From Planctomycetota bacterium (lineage in GTDB: Bacteria > Planctomycetota > Phycisphaerae > Sedimentisphaerales > Anaerohalosphaeraceae), in contig DAOVVQ010000004.1 of NCBI GenBank assembly GCA_030637065.1, positions 1 through 31,394 on the forward strand: a stretch of 31,394 nt of DNA, given 5' to 3'. Both the position numbers and the translations under genes were made by a program. Positions 14,031 through 24,300 of the stretch are shown piece by piece. The first letter of the stretch is position 1. Every line of letters begins with the position of its first letter. A model generated the notes under the pieces. It saw only the letters and a program-made list of their open reading frames with translations, made no database searches and was not told the DNA's origin.

Positions 14031-15455
14031 TTATGTCTTTTTTGATTTTCGGGTTTTTTGCTTTTTTTCTTTTGGCGGGTGTTCGTCGTTCGCTTTTTCC
14101 GGCAGCGGGCCGTCGTATTCCCAATCCGTCCAGGGTGTGTATGTTGTCGACTGCTTCATTATCTTTTCGATCTTGCTGACGATCTCGGGACGCTCGGCCG
14201 CAATATCGCGTTTTTCGGAGATGTCGCCTTCCAGATCGTACAGTTCGATGTCGCCGTTCTTGGCGACAACCGCCTTATACTTGCCGATCCGCACGGCGTA
14301 CCTGCCGCTAAGCTCCCAGTAGAGATATTCGTGCTCCTTTTGCCCACCCCTGCCCAGAAGGGTCGCGGTCATGCTGATGCCATCGGTCGGCTTTGGAACA
14401 TCGGCCCCGGCAAGCTCGGCGAAGGTTGGCAGCATATCCTGGAAGCAGGAAATATGGTCGGTCTCGGTCCCGGGCTCGATCCTGCCGGGCCAGCGTGCGA
14501 TCAGTGGAACGCGAAGGCCGCCTTCGTACATGGTGTTCTTATGGTCCCGCAGGACGCCGGAACCGTTAAACTCGTCAAGCAGCGCCCCGCTTGCACAGCC
14601 GTTATCGCTGGCGAACATTATCAGCGTATCATCTTCAAGGCCGAGGTCCTTAACGAGCCGGACGATCTTGCCGACATCGGAATCCATCCGCGTGATCATC
14701 GCCGCGATCGCCTTCTTGACATCGCTGAAGCCGGCGCGGCCCTTGTAGATACCAAGCTCGGGGACCTCAAATTTGGAGTGAGGGATCGTATACGGCAGAT
14801 ACAGGAAGAACGGCCCATCCTGATTGGCATCGAGCCAGCTTAGAGCCTCCTTCGTCATCAGGTCATGCGAATAGTCGCCCGTCTTGCCATCGGCATTGCC
14901 CGCGAGCATTACCTTCTTATCGTTTCGCCAGAGGTGCGACGGATAGTAGCTGTGCGCCTGCCGCTGGCAGTTATAACCGAAGAAATGGTCGAAACCCTGA
15001 TTGATCGGGTCGCCCTCGGAGCCGGGATAGCCCAGCCCCCACTTGCCGATCGCGCACGTGGCGTAGCCGGCCTTTTGCATAATCTTGCCGACGGTCTGCG
15101 AGTCGGCTGGGATGGGAACATTGCCCTCGACCGGTAGCGGACGATTGCCGCGGACAAAGCAGTGCCCCGTATGCAGACCGGTCATCAGCACGCATCGCGA
15201 CGGAGCACAAAGAGCGGAACCGGCATAATGATCGGTAAAACGCAGACCCTCGCGGGCCAGCCGGTCAATATTGGGCGTATCGATCTCTCTGCCGCCATAA
15301 CAGCCGAGATGGCCGTAGCCAAGATCGTCGGCTAAGATGTAGATAATGTTGGGCTTTCGACTGCGACCGCGCCTTGCACCTGAAACCATATCCGGCGACC
15401 ACGCAAGAGCCGCAGCGCCAATACTCGCTACCTTGAGAAATGTTCGTCTTTGCAT
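14031..15455 (-). CDS. Formylglycine-type sulfatase, exported
   Basis: The 474-residue sulfatase starts with a Tat-like leader (QRRTFLKVAS, hydrophobic to about 20). Metal ligands Asp43 and Asp44 lie in ILADDLGYG. The catalytic Cys83 in LCAPSR gives the CxPxR signature that is oxidised to formylglycine, and the second signature is GYATCAIGKWGLG (130-142). Asp282 and Asn283 in ASDNG complete the calcium site. It therefore looks fully active and belongs to the arylsulfatase-like S1 family. Its exact subfamily and glycan cannot be read from sequence. The Lys-rich tail after 455 is an extension. AAAGGAGAG lies 8 nt upstream of the ATG. The gene ends the minus-strand block and is separated from the metallopeptidase gene by 170 nt. 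With the fucosidase nearby, a role in desulfating fucose-containing glycans is plausible. No maturase gene is in the window. Confidence 0.93.
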   Translation of the reverse strand: MQRRTFLKVASIGAAALAWSPDMVSGARRGRSRKPNIIYILADDLGYGHLGCYGGREIDTPNIDRLAREGLRFTDHYAGSALCAPSRCVLMTGLHTGHCFVRGNRPLPVEGNVPIPADSQTVGKIMQKAGYATCAIGKWGLGYPGSEGDPINQGFDHFFGYNCQRQAHSYYPSHLWRNDKKVMLAGNADGKTGDYSHDLMTKEALSWLDANQDGPFFLYLPYTIPHSKFEVPELGIYKGRAGFSDVKKAIAAMITRMDSDVGKIVRLVKDLGLEDDTLIMFASDNGCASGALLDEFNGSGVLRDHKNTMYEGGLRVPLIARWPGRIEPGTETDHISCFQDMLPTFAELAGADVPKPTDGISMTATLLGRGGQKEHEYLYWELSGRYAVRIGKYKAVVAKNGDIELYDLEGDISEKRDIAAERPEIVSKIEKIMKQSTTYTPWTDWEYDGPLPEKANDEHPPKEKKQKTRKSKKT

Positions 15456-15585
15456 CTTACCGACTCTCCTTTGACCATTTTGAAGGGAATTAAACTCAGA
15501 TTAACCTGCGTTTACGTCGCGATAATCTTACATGACAGACAGTATAGCAACTTCGCCTCGTATTTCAAGCCTATTGCCGCCATTT

Positions 15586-15607
15586 AGTCGAGCACAAGGC
15601 CTCGACT
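15586..15607. terminator. Weak hairpin between the metallopeptidase and sulfatase genes
   Basis: Arms AGTCGAG and CTCGACT (7 bp) flank an 8-nt loop, about 20 nt past the stop codon of the metallopeptidase gene. There is no U-rich run on either side. It may attenuate read-through into the sulfatase gene, or be irrelevant. Confidence 0.3.
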
Positions 15608-15625
15608 CCTGTTTCCAACTGAACT

Positions 15626-16417
15626 TTACTTGCCGGGGGCTTTGACCTTCCAGACCCCTTCGAGAACCTTGGTCATCTGCGGGTCGTGCTCTCGCAGTTC
15701 GGGCCGGACGAAGGGGTAAAAATCGTTCGTTGAAAAATAAGCCTCCGTCGCCTCGGCGAAATATTCCTTTGCGTTGCTCATTGCGTAGGCCTTTTTGACC
15801 CGCCCGCTGTAGTGCAGGACCGAATCATAGCTGCCGCTCTTCACCGCCGCCTGATAGGCCTTCTTAACCTTTTCGTGCTGCCAGCCGAGGACCTGGTCGT
15901 GATAGGCGTGGGCAAGCTCATGGAGCACCATCGCCGGCTGAACCGTCGACCAGTTAAGGAACAGTTGTGCGTTCGATATCTCCACCGACTTGGCCTTATC
16001 GGTATTGAACCCGTTATTCCTGAGCCAGTCGAAACTGGGATGATAGGCTGCACATCGCGGGTGCCCGTCATTAACGCCGAGCCAGATAGGCACCTTTACC
16101 AACTCTTTTACGGCTTGGGCGGGAACGGTTCGGCGGATGTCCTGAAGTTTGCTCCTCAGGAGGCGAAGGGCCTTTTCGCCCAGCTCGGATTTTTCATTCA
16201 GCAGAATACGGTTTATATGGACTGTCCACCCTTCGATCTGCCGCGTCTGATAAGCGGAGGTTTCGACGAATTTCGGATCCCTCTGCGGCTGCTTGTTGGC
16301 CGGCTTTTGCGTGCTATCCCGCGAACCGGCGCCGCTTAACGCCATATCAACAGGGACTATCGCTAACAGAAACACAAATACGAACGCCGATACCTTCACT
16401 TTTCGCAAATCGATCAT
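15626..16417 (-). CDS. Secreted HExxH metallopeptidase-like protein
   Basis: This 263-residue protein has an N-terminal signal peptide (hydrophobic 9-30, ending near SGAGS). The zinc motif HELAH is at 166-170 in MVLHELAHAYHD, and KEYFAEATEAYFS at 217-229 offers Glu218 or Glu222 as third ligand. The spacing of about 50 residues and the EYFAEATEAYF phrase recall the lethal-factor-like (ATLF-like) group of zinc metallopeptidases, a tentative family call. A region IWLGVNDGHPRCAAYHPS precedes the site. The start ATG overlaps the TGA of the fucosidase gene (ATGA at 16414-16417), so translation is coupled. Its substrate is unknown. It might process a polymer-bound protein or be a structural relative without peptidase activity, although the HExxH motif is intact. 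Confidence 0.8.
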   Translation of the reverse strand: MIDLRKVKVSAFVFVFLLAIVPVDMALSGAGSRDSTQKPANKQPQRDPKFVETSAYQTRQIEGWTVHINRILLNEKSELGEKALRLLRSKLQDIRRTVPAQAVKELVKVPIWLGVNDGHPRCAAYHPSFDWLRNNGFNTDKAKSVEISNAQLFLNWSTVQPAMVLHELAHAYHDQVLGWQHEKVKKAYQAAVKSGSYDSVLHYSGRVKKAYAMSNAKEYFAEATEAYFSTNDFYPFVRPELREHDPQMTKVLEGVWKVKAPGK

Positions 16418-17961
16418 TTCAGGTCGACCTTAAATGCAAGGGCTTTGTCGTTCGGCAGCGGGTCGGGCAGCATGATCGCCAGGCCGCGAGCGGTTCTTTG
16501 CCAATCGATCTTCGTTTTGCATCCCAGCAGGGATATTTTCTTTATATCGACGGGCTCAGCGATACTGAGGCGTTTGGCGAGGATCGTTTTGCCTTCGGGC
16601 AATCCTATTGTCAGGATGTAGATCGCGGAACGGTCTTTTGCCATTGTGTAGCGGACGTCGTCGGGTCTCATTTTTTCGTAGTTGAATCTCGTAAAGCCCG
16701 GCCTGTATTCGTAGATGTATTTTTCTTCTTCCTCTTCTGTCGTGTCGTCTGAGGGGTATTTCCATTGTACGGTTTCGAAGATCGCTTCGCCATTCTGATC
16801 GAGCCATTTTCCCGTTTCGATGAGGGTCTGCTGCTGGGCCTCGGGAATCGTGCCATCCGCCCGGGGTGCGAGCGAGAGCAGGACCCCGCCGCCTCTTGCC
16901 ACGTCGTCGATGAGGTTTTTCAGGAGTTCGCCGGCAGTTATGGCGCCATCGTATCCCGAGTAGTTCCAGCCCTTGCCCGTTATGGTCATGCTGTCTATCC
17001 AGGGCCTTTCGACCACTACCGGTCTATCCCGTCCGTGCTCGTAGTCGTACATCTCGAAATCGTCGGGAAAGTTGAAAAACGGCGCCTCTGCCCGCATGGG
17101 TCGTTTGTTGAGGATCCCTACGGGTTGACCGCGTTTTTCGGCCTGGTTGAAGTAGTAGGCTAAGGTTTTGGCTACGATGCCGTCGGCGAGGAATTGCCCG
17201 CCGTCGCACCATATCAGGTCCGGCTGGTACCTGTCGATAACCTCTCGCATTTTAAGGTCCCATTGCTTGAGGAATTCGTCGCGGTCGCCGCCGTTTAGGT
17301 CGGTGGGATAGATGTCTTTGTACTTCGGATCGAGGACGTCCCAGTTTTCCGCTTTGGCCTGGGCCAAAAATTCTGCCGGCGGGTTCATCCAGCCGAATGT
17401 CCGGTACATGTGCTCGGTGGTTATGATCTTGACGTTTCGCTTTTTCAACTCGGCGACGAACATTCCGTAGAGGTCCTTTTTGGGTCCCATTTTGCCGGCG
17501 TGGAAATCGTATACGTCGCTGTCCCACAGCCCGAAGCCATCGTGGTGCGAGATCGAAAAGCCGGCGAACCTCGCCCGCGACTTTACGACGAGGTCGGCCC
17601 ATGCCGCGGGGTCGTATTTTTCGGCCTTGAAGAACGGGACCAGGTCCTTGTAGCCCTTGCCGTCCTTGAGGGTGCCGCCGACAAGCTTTTCAAATTTTTT
17701 GTGGAGGCTCTGGGCGTCGGTCTTGCCTTCGGAAAAGGCGGGATTATAGAGATGCTTTTCGGTCCACGCCGGACCTATGCCGACCGAATAGACGCCCCAG
17801 TGAGCATATATCCCGAACTTCGCGTCGAGAAGCCATTGCGGGATCTCATGCCGACGAAGCGACTGCCAGTTCGGTTCATATTTGGTCGCAGCGCTGGCAT
17901 TAGCAGAGATCGATACCGACAGAATTGTTGCACAAAGAACAGCGTTTAGGACTTTCCTCAT
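16414..17961 (-). CDS. Secreted alpha-L-fucosidase, GH29
   Basis: About 515 residues from the ATG at 17961, with signal peptide 1-26 (ending ANASAATK). GH29 landmarks follow in order: WLLDAKFGIYAHWGVYS (43-59), FKAEKYDPAAWADLV, the sugar-binding HHDGFGLWDS (139-148), and YQPDLIWCDGG, whose Asp253 fits the position of the catalytic nucleophile. The final 100 residues form a beta-rich C-terminal domain. The enzyme should release terminal L-fucose by a retaining mechanism outside the cytoplasm. A GTG at 17967 also opens the frame, but AAGGAG lies 7 nt before the ATG, which decides the start. The gene is 59 nt downstream of the first propeller gene and overlaps the metallopeptidase gene. An acidic DDTTEEEEEK stretch before the C-terminal domain is unusual. 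The fucosylated substrate is inferred from family only. Confidence 0.93.
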   Translation of the reverse strand: MRKVLNAVLCATILSVSISANASAATKYEPNWQSLRRHEIPQWLLDAKFGIYAHWGVYSVGIGPAWTEKHLYNPAFSEGKTDAQSLHKKFEKLVGGTLKDGKGYKDLVPFFKAEKYDPAAWADLVVKSRARFAGFSISHHDGFGLWDSDVYDFHAGKMGPKKDLYGMFVAELKKRNVKIITTEHMYRTFGWMNPPAEFLAQAKAENWDVLDPKYKDIYPTDLNGGDRDEFLKQWDLKMREVIDRYQPDLIWCDGGQFLADGIVAKTLAYYFNQAEKRGQPVGILNKRPMRAEAPFFNFPDDFEMYDYEHGRDRPVVVERPWIDSMTITGKGWNYSGYDGAITAGELLKNLIDDVARGGGVLLSLAPRADGTIPEAQQQTLIETGKWLDQNGEAIFETVQWKYPSDDTTEEEEEKYIYEYRPGFTRFNYEKMRPDDVRYTMAKDRSAIYILTIGLPEGKTILAKRLSIAEPVDIKKISLLGCKTKIDWQRTARGLAIMLPDPLPNDKALAFKVDLK

Positions 17962-18019
17962 GGCCACACTCCTTTTGTATAGTATTTTTAAATCACTTTT
18001 TAACGAGATCGTCGTATTT

Positions 18020-21000
18020 TTAGTTTAAGCAGACTACATTTCCGTCTATTGTTGAGATGTATATTTTTTCGTTTGCGGCGGCTATTGCGTCCCAGACCGG
18101 GGCGGAGTCGAGTTTGCATTGGGCGATCTCGGTCCCGTCTTCGGCTGATATTATTTTTATCAGGCCTCCCCTGCTGCCGTCGAAGGCCTCTTGCCAGTTG
18201 TCTTTGCCGTATTCGGAGGGCATCCCCGCGATGTAGAGGCGACTGCCGGCGTTTATCATTGCCCTTGGTCGCATTGGCAGCGGTTTGGACCATGTGTAGT
18301 TAGTTGCGGCGTCTTTGTCGATGACTCTGAAGTCGGGTTCGTCGGATTTGGCGAACTCTTCGACCGATCGTCTGGTTTGCGAAATGAGCGTGTAGCCGCC
18401 ATCCTTTACCCTTCGGACCGACCAGATGTCCTTATCGTCAAAGGTAAGAAGCATTCCCCTTGGGTATACGGGAAATGTGCCCTGCCAGCCGGAGTCTTTG
18501 TTCATTATCCACGAGTAGGCCACGGGTGTCCGGCTGAAATCGCCCGGCCCGAATACCCAGTGCGAGCGGTGGTTCTCCGCGTCGTCGAGCAGACTCGAGG
18601 TTGAGAGCAGGTGGGGATCGACATCATCGAGCCTTTTGAGATTCCGGTCGAATTTCAGGTGTCTCATATAAACATCGGAGCCGTCGCCGACGAAGATATC
18701 CGTTGTTGCCCCTTCCATCGAGAAGGCGTCGGATCTGTCGACAGCGGTAAATGTTTTATAGTCGGTTGCGTTTTGTACGATCTGCTGCCGCTCGATACCG
18801 GTGTTGCTTTCTTCGCCCAGGCCGGGGTGTTCGGAGTCGATGCGTGATTTGGCGATGACTTTGCCGGTTGCCGGGTCGAGGGCGTAGAGGTAGATCCCGC
18901 CGTCGAGGTAAGATGAGCGTCCGGCTGCGAAGAATGCGGTGTCGTTTTGGACGAGTACGCTTCCATGTACGGGCCAGACGGATTCGAGCTGGTCGAGTGC
19001 GATGGTATTAAGACCCGTTGGGGCGGCCTGGAACCGCCAGACGAGTTTGCCATCGGAGAGGCTCAGGCAATAGACGCTGCCGTCAGCACATCCGAAGAGG
19101 GCCATGTTGCGGTACAGCGTCGGGGCTGAATCGACTCGTCCACCTGCAATATAGGTCCATTTTGTTTTGCCGGTGCCCGCATCGACAGCAACGATGCGAT
19201 GGTCGTCGATGCTCGAAACGACGACGGTTCCTTGTGAGATCACTGGCGGGGTCAGCTTTCCGCCTATGTCGGCGGTGAAACTGTGTTTGAGCCGTGTCGG
19301 GAGTTTCGTCGAGGTTGCACCGCTTCTGGAAACACTGCCTCGCTGCATTGGCCACGCTTTTCGATTTACTATTTTCGATTTACTATTTACTATTTTTTGG
19401 TAGGCCGGGCCTTTTTGCAGTCTTTGGTTTTGGGGGTCGGCGGCGAAAGTGTCTCGCTGCGGCGCCAGTGCCCAGAAGCCGTATAGCTTTGCTTCCATGA
19501 AACATCCGCAGGAATGGGGCGGTGCGTATATCAGGCCGTTGGACGGCATGATGCCGTATTGACAGAGGCCGCGGATCCAGTTGTTGCGGGAGTGGTCGCC
19601 CGATTGGAGGTCTAAGAATTCGATCCCGCGGTGGTTGCTTAATATGTAACGCTCGGTTGCCTTTTCGCGGTAGCATCTGTGGTGGTGGCCCGCGGTTCTG
19701 AGTTGGGCGAGTATGGAGTTTGTTTTTACGATCTTTCCGGTGGTCAGGTCGCGGGCCTCGGCGAAACTGGAGCCGGTCCAGACAAGGCCGCCAATTACGA
19801 AGACATCCGGCGGGGAATTGAAGCCCTGCCTGAGTTCGCTTTGCCAGAGTGGTTTGCCGTCTTTGGCTGAGATGGCTCTTAGTAATTTTCCGTCGGCCCA
19901 GAGGACTACCGAGTCGTGGACTACCATCGTATGAACGGACCAGCCGGGTTTTCGGTTTGGGGGCGTCTTAAAGCCGTCCGGTACGTGGCTCCATAACCTT
20001 TTTCCGGTTTTGGCATTCAGGCAGATGAGCTTAGTTCCTTCATTGAAGATTACGCGTCCATCCTGTGCCGCGAGTGTAAGCGGCATTATCTGTCCATTGG
20101 GGGCGGTCCATTTCCATAATTTTTTCCCGGTGTCGGCGTTTACGGCTACGATGGATTTGGTGTTTTCGAACGTGTAGATCTCTTTGGAGTTTGATGAAAC
20201 CTCCGGCGTCTGCTCGGATCCGGGGCCGCCTGCGACAACGAACAGGATGCCGTTATCGAGGATTATCTCTTCTGCGGCGTCGGTGTCCTGGCAAAATGCA
20301 AGACGATCGCCGGTTTTTGCGTCGAGTATTGATACCGGCTCGCTTACGCCCAGGGGGACATATACACGGTCACCTTCGGCGACGAGTGTTCTTGGGAGTT
20401 GAACGGGGCCAGAGCGGAATTTTCGCAGGTGCCATGCCCATGATGGGACCGGTTTTTCCCAGAGGAGTACGCCGTTGAAGGCGTCGCGGGCAACGAGGGA
20501 CCAGTCAGCGGGCAGTTGCGTCGAGGCGGCGGGGGCATCGTCCATAATGGAAAATATCCGGCCCGCAGCGGAGACTACAGCGGAGACACTGGCGAGCGTG
20601 TGGTGGTTTCGTGTCCAGTTTGGTGCGGCCTTAAACTGCATGTGTCTCGGCGGGCCGACGACGGAGTCTTTTGCCACGGCGTTGCCATCGGGTCCGTGGA
20701 GGAAATGGGTCCACTCATCGATATTCGCGGGCCGGGGCTTGACCGTTTTCGTCCATCGGGTGCCGTGCTTGATATACGCAACGCCTCCGGGTGCCAGCAC
20801 TCGCATGACCTCACCGGTCGATATGCGGCCAAGGTCCTCGGAGACGATGAGGTTTACGAGGTTGTCGATATAGGGCAGGTAGCCGCCGCGCAGGGGCTGG
20901 GCGGTAACCCTACCGTAAAGACCTGCCGACTGGATGCGGCGTCTGGCGTTTTGGACATTATTCTCGTCGACGTCCAGGCCTTGCACAAGGAAACCGTCGC

Positions 21001-21163
21001 GATCGCCCAATTGAGCGGTCAATGCCCCATCGCCGCATCCGACGTGAACCACCAGGCCTCCGGTGATACCGCATTCGTCAAGTATTCGCCCAGCGGTGCC
21101 AGCAACGGCTGTGGCGGACAGGATTATCAACATCACAAGTGCACTAATGAGATTTCGCCTCAT
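18020..21163 (-). CDS. Secreted methyltransferase-like / PQQ-like beta-propeller fusion, paralogue 1
   Basis: A 1047-residue protein with a signal peptide at 1-24 (MRRNLISALVMLIILSATAV), then a SAM-methyltransferase-like fold (about 25-135) with motif I VVHVGCGDG (38-46), GLDVDENN at the end of strand 2, NLIVSED and MRVLAPGGVAYI. The hallmark IDEWTHFLHGPDGNAVA follows at 148-164. PQQ-like propeller repeats with [LI]WxxxxP and DAKTGxxLW-type blades fill about 190-480. A Cys/His segment (492-553, Cys496, 533, 551, 553) and a heptad-repeat linker (588-601) lead to a second propeller half (604-1047) with AGGRVDSAP and VWPVHGSVLV. AAGGAAA lies about 8 nt before the ATG at 21163. The frame also opens at 21262, but that adds a non-signal-like 33 residues. 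No PQQ-dehydrogenase active-site signature was recognised. Function unknown. Confidence 0.85.
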   Translation of the reverse strand: MRRNLISALVMLIILSATAVAGTAGRILDECGITGGLVVHVGCGDGALTAQLGDRDGFLVQGLDVDENNVQNARRRIQSAGLYGRVTAQPLRGGYLPYIDNLVNLIVSEDLGRISTGEVMRVLAPGGVAYIKHGTRWTKTVKPRPANIDEWTHFLHGPDGNAVAKDSVVGPPRHMQFKAAPNWTRNHHTLASVSAVVSAAGRIFSIMDDAPAASTQLPADWSLVARDAFNGVLLWEKPVPSWAWHLRKFRSGPVQLPRTLVAEGDRVYVPLGVSEPVSILDAKTGDRLAFCQDTDAAEEIILDNGILFVVAGGPGSEQTPEVSSNSKEIYTFENTKSIVAVNADTGKKLWKWTAPNGQIMPLTLAAQDGRVIFNEGTKLICLNAKTGKRLWSHVPDGFKTPPNRKPGWSVHTMVVHDSVVLWADGKLLRAISAKDGKPLWQSELRQGFNSPPDVFVIGGLVWTGSSFAEARDLTTGKIVKTNSILAQLRTAGHHHRCYREKATERYILSNHRGIEFLDLQSGDHSRNNWIRGLCQYGIMPSNGLIYAPPHSCGCFMEAKLYGFWALAPQRDTFAADPQNQRLQKGPAYQKIVNSKSKIVNRKAWPMQRGSVSRSGATSTKLPTRLKHSFTADIGGKLTPPVISQGTVVVSSIDDHRIVAVDAGTGKTKWTYIAGGRVDSAPTLYRNMALFGCADGSVYCLSLSDGKLVWRFQAAPTGLNTIALDQLESVWPVHGSVLVQNDTAFFAAGRSSYLDGGIYLYALDPATGKVIAKSRIDSEHPGLGEESNTGIERQQIVQNATDYKTFTAVDRSDAFSMEGATTDIFVGDGSDVYMRHLKFDRNLKRLDDVDPHLLSTSSLLDDAENHRSHWVFGPGDFSRTPVAYSWIMNKDSGWQGTFPVYPRGMLLTFDDKDIWSVRRVKDGGYTLISQTRRSVEEFAKSDEPDFRVIDKDAATNYTWSKPLPMRPRAMINAGSRLYIAGMPSEYGKDNWQEAFDGSRGGLIKIISAEDGTEIAQCKLDSAPVWDAIAAANEKIYISTIDGNVVCLN
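19358..19398 (-). repeat. In-frame heptad repeat in paralogue 1
   Basis: On the coding strand, 7-mers ATAGTAA (twice), ATCGAAA, ATAGTAA and ATCGAAA follow each other after an A6 tract, encoding the linker KIVNSKSKIVNRK. It is an AT-rich island in a GC-rich gene. The same heptads occur at the same place in the two paralogues at 23310-23349 and 26608-26647. Confidence 0.8.
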
Positions 21164-21309
21164 AAATATTTCCTTATAACTATTCTCTTCCAAAAACCAA
21201 TCCCTATAAGCCCCAGGGATAACCGATTCGTCATTTAACGCTTTGCTATGCGCACAAACCACCCCTATGCGCTAATCCCTGCCGTTATCAGACGCCTGAC
21301 AGCGGGGGT
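21164..21309. other. Spacer between paralogues 1 and 2
   Basis: About 146 nt upstream of the paralogue 1 start. It has no heptad or octamer repeat like the other two spacers of the array, but carries a duplicated CTATGCGC (about 21246 and 21272). No promoter match was convincing, so co-transcription with paralogue 2 remains possible but is less certain than between the others. Confidence 0.4.
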
Positions 21310-24300
21310 TTATTTCGGGCCAAAACATGAAACTTTGCCGTCAATTGCCGCCATAAACAACCGTCCGTCGGCGGCGATGAGACCATCGAATACCGGCGGC
21401 ATTTGAAGTTCGTACTGAGCTAATTTATTTCCATCCGAGGCCGAGACGGCCAAGAGCAGAGCGCCTTTGTTTCCCGCGTGGGCCAGGTTCTGGGCGGCGA
21501 TGGCGTCTTTGGCCCGGTTGCTGCCGATCTGCTCGAACGCGTCAACTTCATCGACGACGTCGGGCGGGCCGGCGACAAAGAGCGTGCCGTCGGCAAGGAC
21601 CATTGCCCGCGCGAAAAGCTCGAGCGGTTTTGTCCAGTGATGCCTGACCGTATACTCGACAGGCGGCTGGGCTGTACAGAGAAAACGCAGACCCTTACCG
21701 ACCTTTGCCGGCGAGGAGCCGACGCGGACCATCACGCTACTATTGTCATTGCCCGATTCGTCCGTCGCCTTGCCGTCATCGAACGAGCAAACGAGGGCTG
21801 CGCCCCGGGCTTTGGGCTCTGCGGAACCTGCTGCGAGGCTCTCGATCTCTGACTCGCTCAACTCGCGGTGAAAGACCTTAAGTTCGTCGACCCAGCCGTC
21901 TATGGCAAAGGGGCTTTCATATTTACCGACGCCGGTGCCCTCGTCGGCGCCGATCTCCATGCCCTCGACGGGTGTCCTGACGACCATACCGGGCGCCTTG
22001 GCTGTTCCTTCGAGCTTGCCGTCGACGTAGATCCGCAACTGCTTATCCTCCGTCAGCACGCCGGCAACATGGGCCCATCGCCCTGTTATCTTTGTCTGGG
22101 CCACTGCCGTTTTCAGCTTTCTGGCACTTCGCACGCTGAACCGGGCGAGCCCATCGTCAAGATAGAGCGAGTAGCCGCGGTAGTTGCCCCCGTGAGCGAG
22201 CAGCACGCCACCGGGAGGGATCGACTTGACCCATGCGGCGACGGTTATCGCCTTGCCCGCGGGGTTCAGGCTTGCCGATTTGGCAACGCGAACCACCGAA
22301 TGCCGGTCGGCGGCGGGTTCTTCGGCTGGGGGCGAAATTTTGTCGGCAGCGAATAATTGATGTTCGATCGGCGTCGTCCAGCGGAAAAACTGAGGCTCGC
22401 GACCGAAACCGTAAACCTTTTCGTCATCGAAAACGGCGATCTTGCCGGCGGGAGCGGCCTTGCCCGAAAGAAAATAGCCCTGCCATCCGCTTACAAACGT
22501 CGAGCCGTACATCAAGTACGTCCGGTGCAAGTTCGTATCGTCCAGAAAGCCCGTCGGACTAAACAGATGGGCATATTGGCTGTTCTGAGTCGGCGGCGGA
22601 GCGCCCTGATTGGCATCGCCGGTGTTAGGCATGGCCTCGAGAACAGCACGGCTGCCGTCAGGATTAAACGCCTGCGACCGCATGTAGATAAGCCCGCCGC
22701 TGCTGGAAAGAATATCGGGCAGAGCCGTCGGCATATTGAGCCAGCTTACATATTTGTGCAGGTTATTGCCCGCCTCGTCGGTGTCGCCCAGAACCGTCTC
22801 GGAGATCGCACGGCCCGTCAGCGGGTCCAGCCGCAACAGCCGCATACCGCCGTCGACAAACATCGACCTTCCGGCGACGCAGTACAATACGCCGTCATCG
22901 ACGAGCACGCTGCCGTGAACGGGCCAGACCGATTCGATCTGCTCGAAGGCCATCAGACGCTGGTCCATCGGCGCCGCCCTGAAACGCCACGCCAAAGCGC
23001 CGTCGGATGCCCGCAACGCATATACGTATCCGTCCGCCGAGCCGAAAAGGACCAGTCCGCGATAGATCGTCGGAGGCGAATCGACACGACCGCCGGCTAC
23101 ATACTGCCAAAGCTCCTCGCCGGAAGCGGTATCGATGGCGTAAACGCAATGCCTGTCGATGGATGCGACAAACAACCTGCCGGCGGCGACGACGGGACTG
23201 GTGAGCCTGCCACCGATATCAGCAGTCCAGGCGGGCTCAAGCTTAACGGAAACCGAAACGTCCGTCCGACCACTCCGCGAAACATCATGACGATAGGTCG
23301 GCCAAGCCTTTTCATTTTCTATTTTCGATTTACTATTTACTATTTTTTTGTATGCTGGGCCTTTTTGCAGGCGTGAGGACCTTGCTGCGCTTTTGGGAAT
23401 TCTTGCGCCCTTTTGCGCTGGCGCTAAGGCGTTGAAGCCGTACATTTTTGCTTCGTGGTAGCATGCGCATGGGTGCTGCGGGGCGTAGATCAGGCCGTTG
23501 GCTGGCATTACGCCGTAGAGGCAGGCTCCGCGGACCCAGTGATTGGCGTCCCAGTGCTCCTGGCGAACATCGATGAACTCGATCCCCGCACGCGACATCA
23601 GCAGATAATTGTCCGTCGCCTTGCCGCGGTAACAGCGGTGATGGAACCAGTAAACGTCGGCATCGGCGGGGAACTCTTTGACTATCTCGCCGGTGTAAGG
23701 GTCGCGTCCGGTGAACATCCCGTCCGACCTGCCGCTGGCGACATTGCCCGTCCAGACCAGTCCGTCGGCTATGAGCAGGTCCTCCGGCGACTTGTATCCG
23801 CTCGGCGGATGATTGGCCGACCACAAAACCTCGCCCGTCTTCGCCGAAAGCGCCGTCATGGTGTCGACGCCGCTTTCGTACCACGTACCCGTCTGCATCC
23901 CAGCCGTCTCGCCGCCGGAAAACAGAACCACATCTTCGTACAGGACCAGTATCGGCAAATAAAACGCCGCAATATCCTCACTGCGATCAAGCATCTGCGA
24001 CCGCCATAGTTCTTTGCCCTTTCGGCGGTCCAGACAGACGATCCCGTCGCCGTCGCTAAAGACGACACGGCTGGCATCGGCGGCAAGCGTGCCGGGTAAA
24101 ACGGAACCTTCATGCTCCCACAGGACCTTGCCGCCGGCGGCATCGACAGCCTTGATCGCCCGCGGCTCTTCGTCCCAGAATCTGGCAAGCTGCTCGCGCG
24201 ACGAACGGCGAACGTTTTTGCCCGGCGACTTGCCCATCGCCTCATTGACCAGCGCAAAGAGCACACCGTCTTTGAAGATAACCTCTTCAGTCCCCTCGGT

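Noticed and set aside
13906..14045. Terminator between the convergent membrane-protein and sulfatase genes
   Set aside because: Only a 4-bp CCGC/GCGG pairing precedes a T-rich stretch, and the T run lies in the sulfatase coding sequence. Too weak to call.
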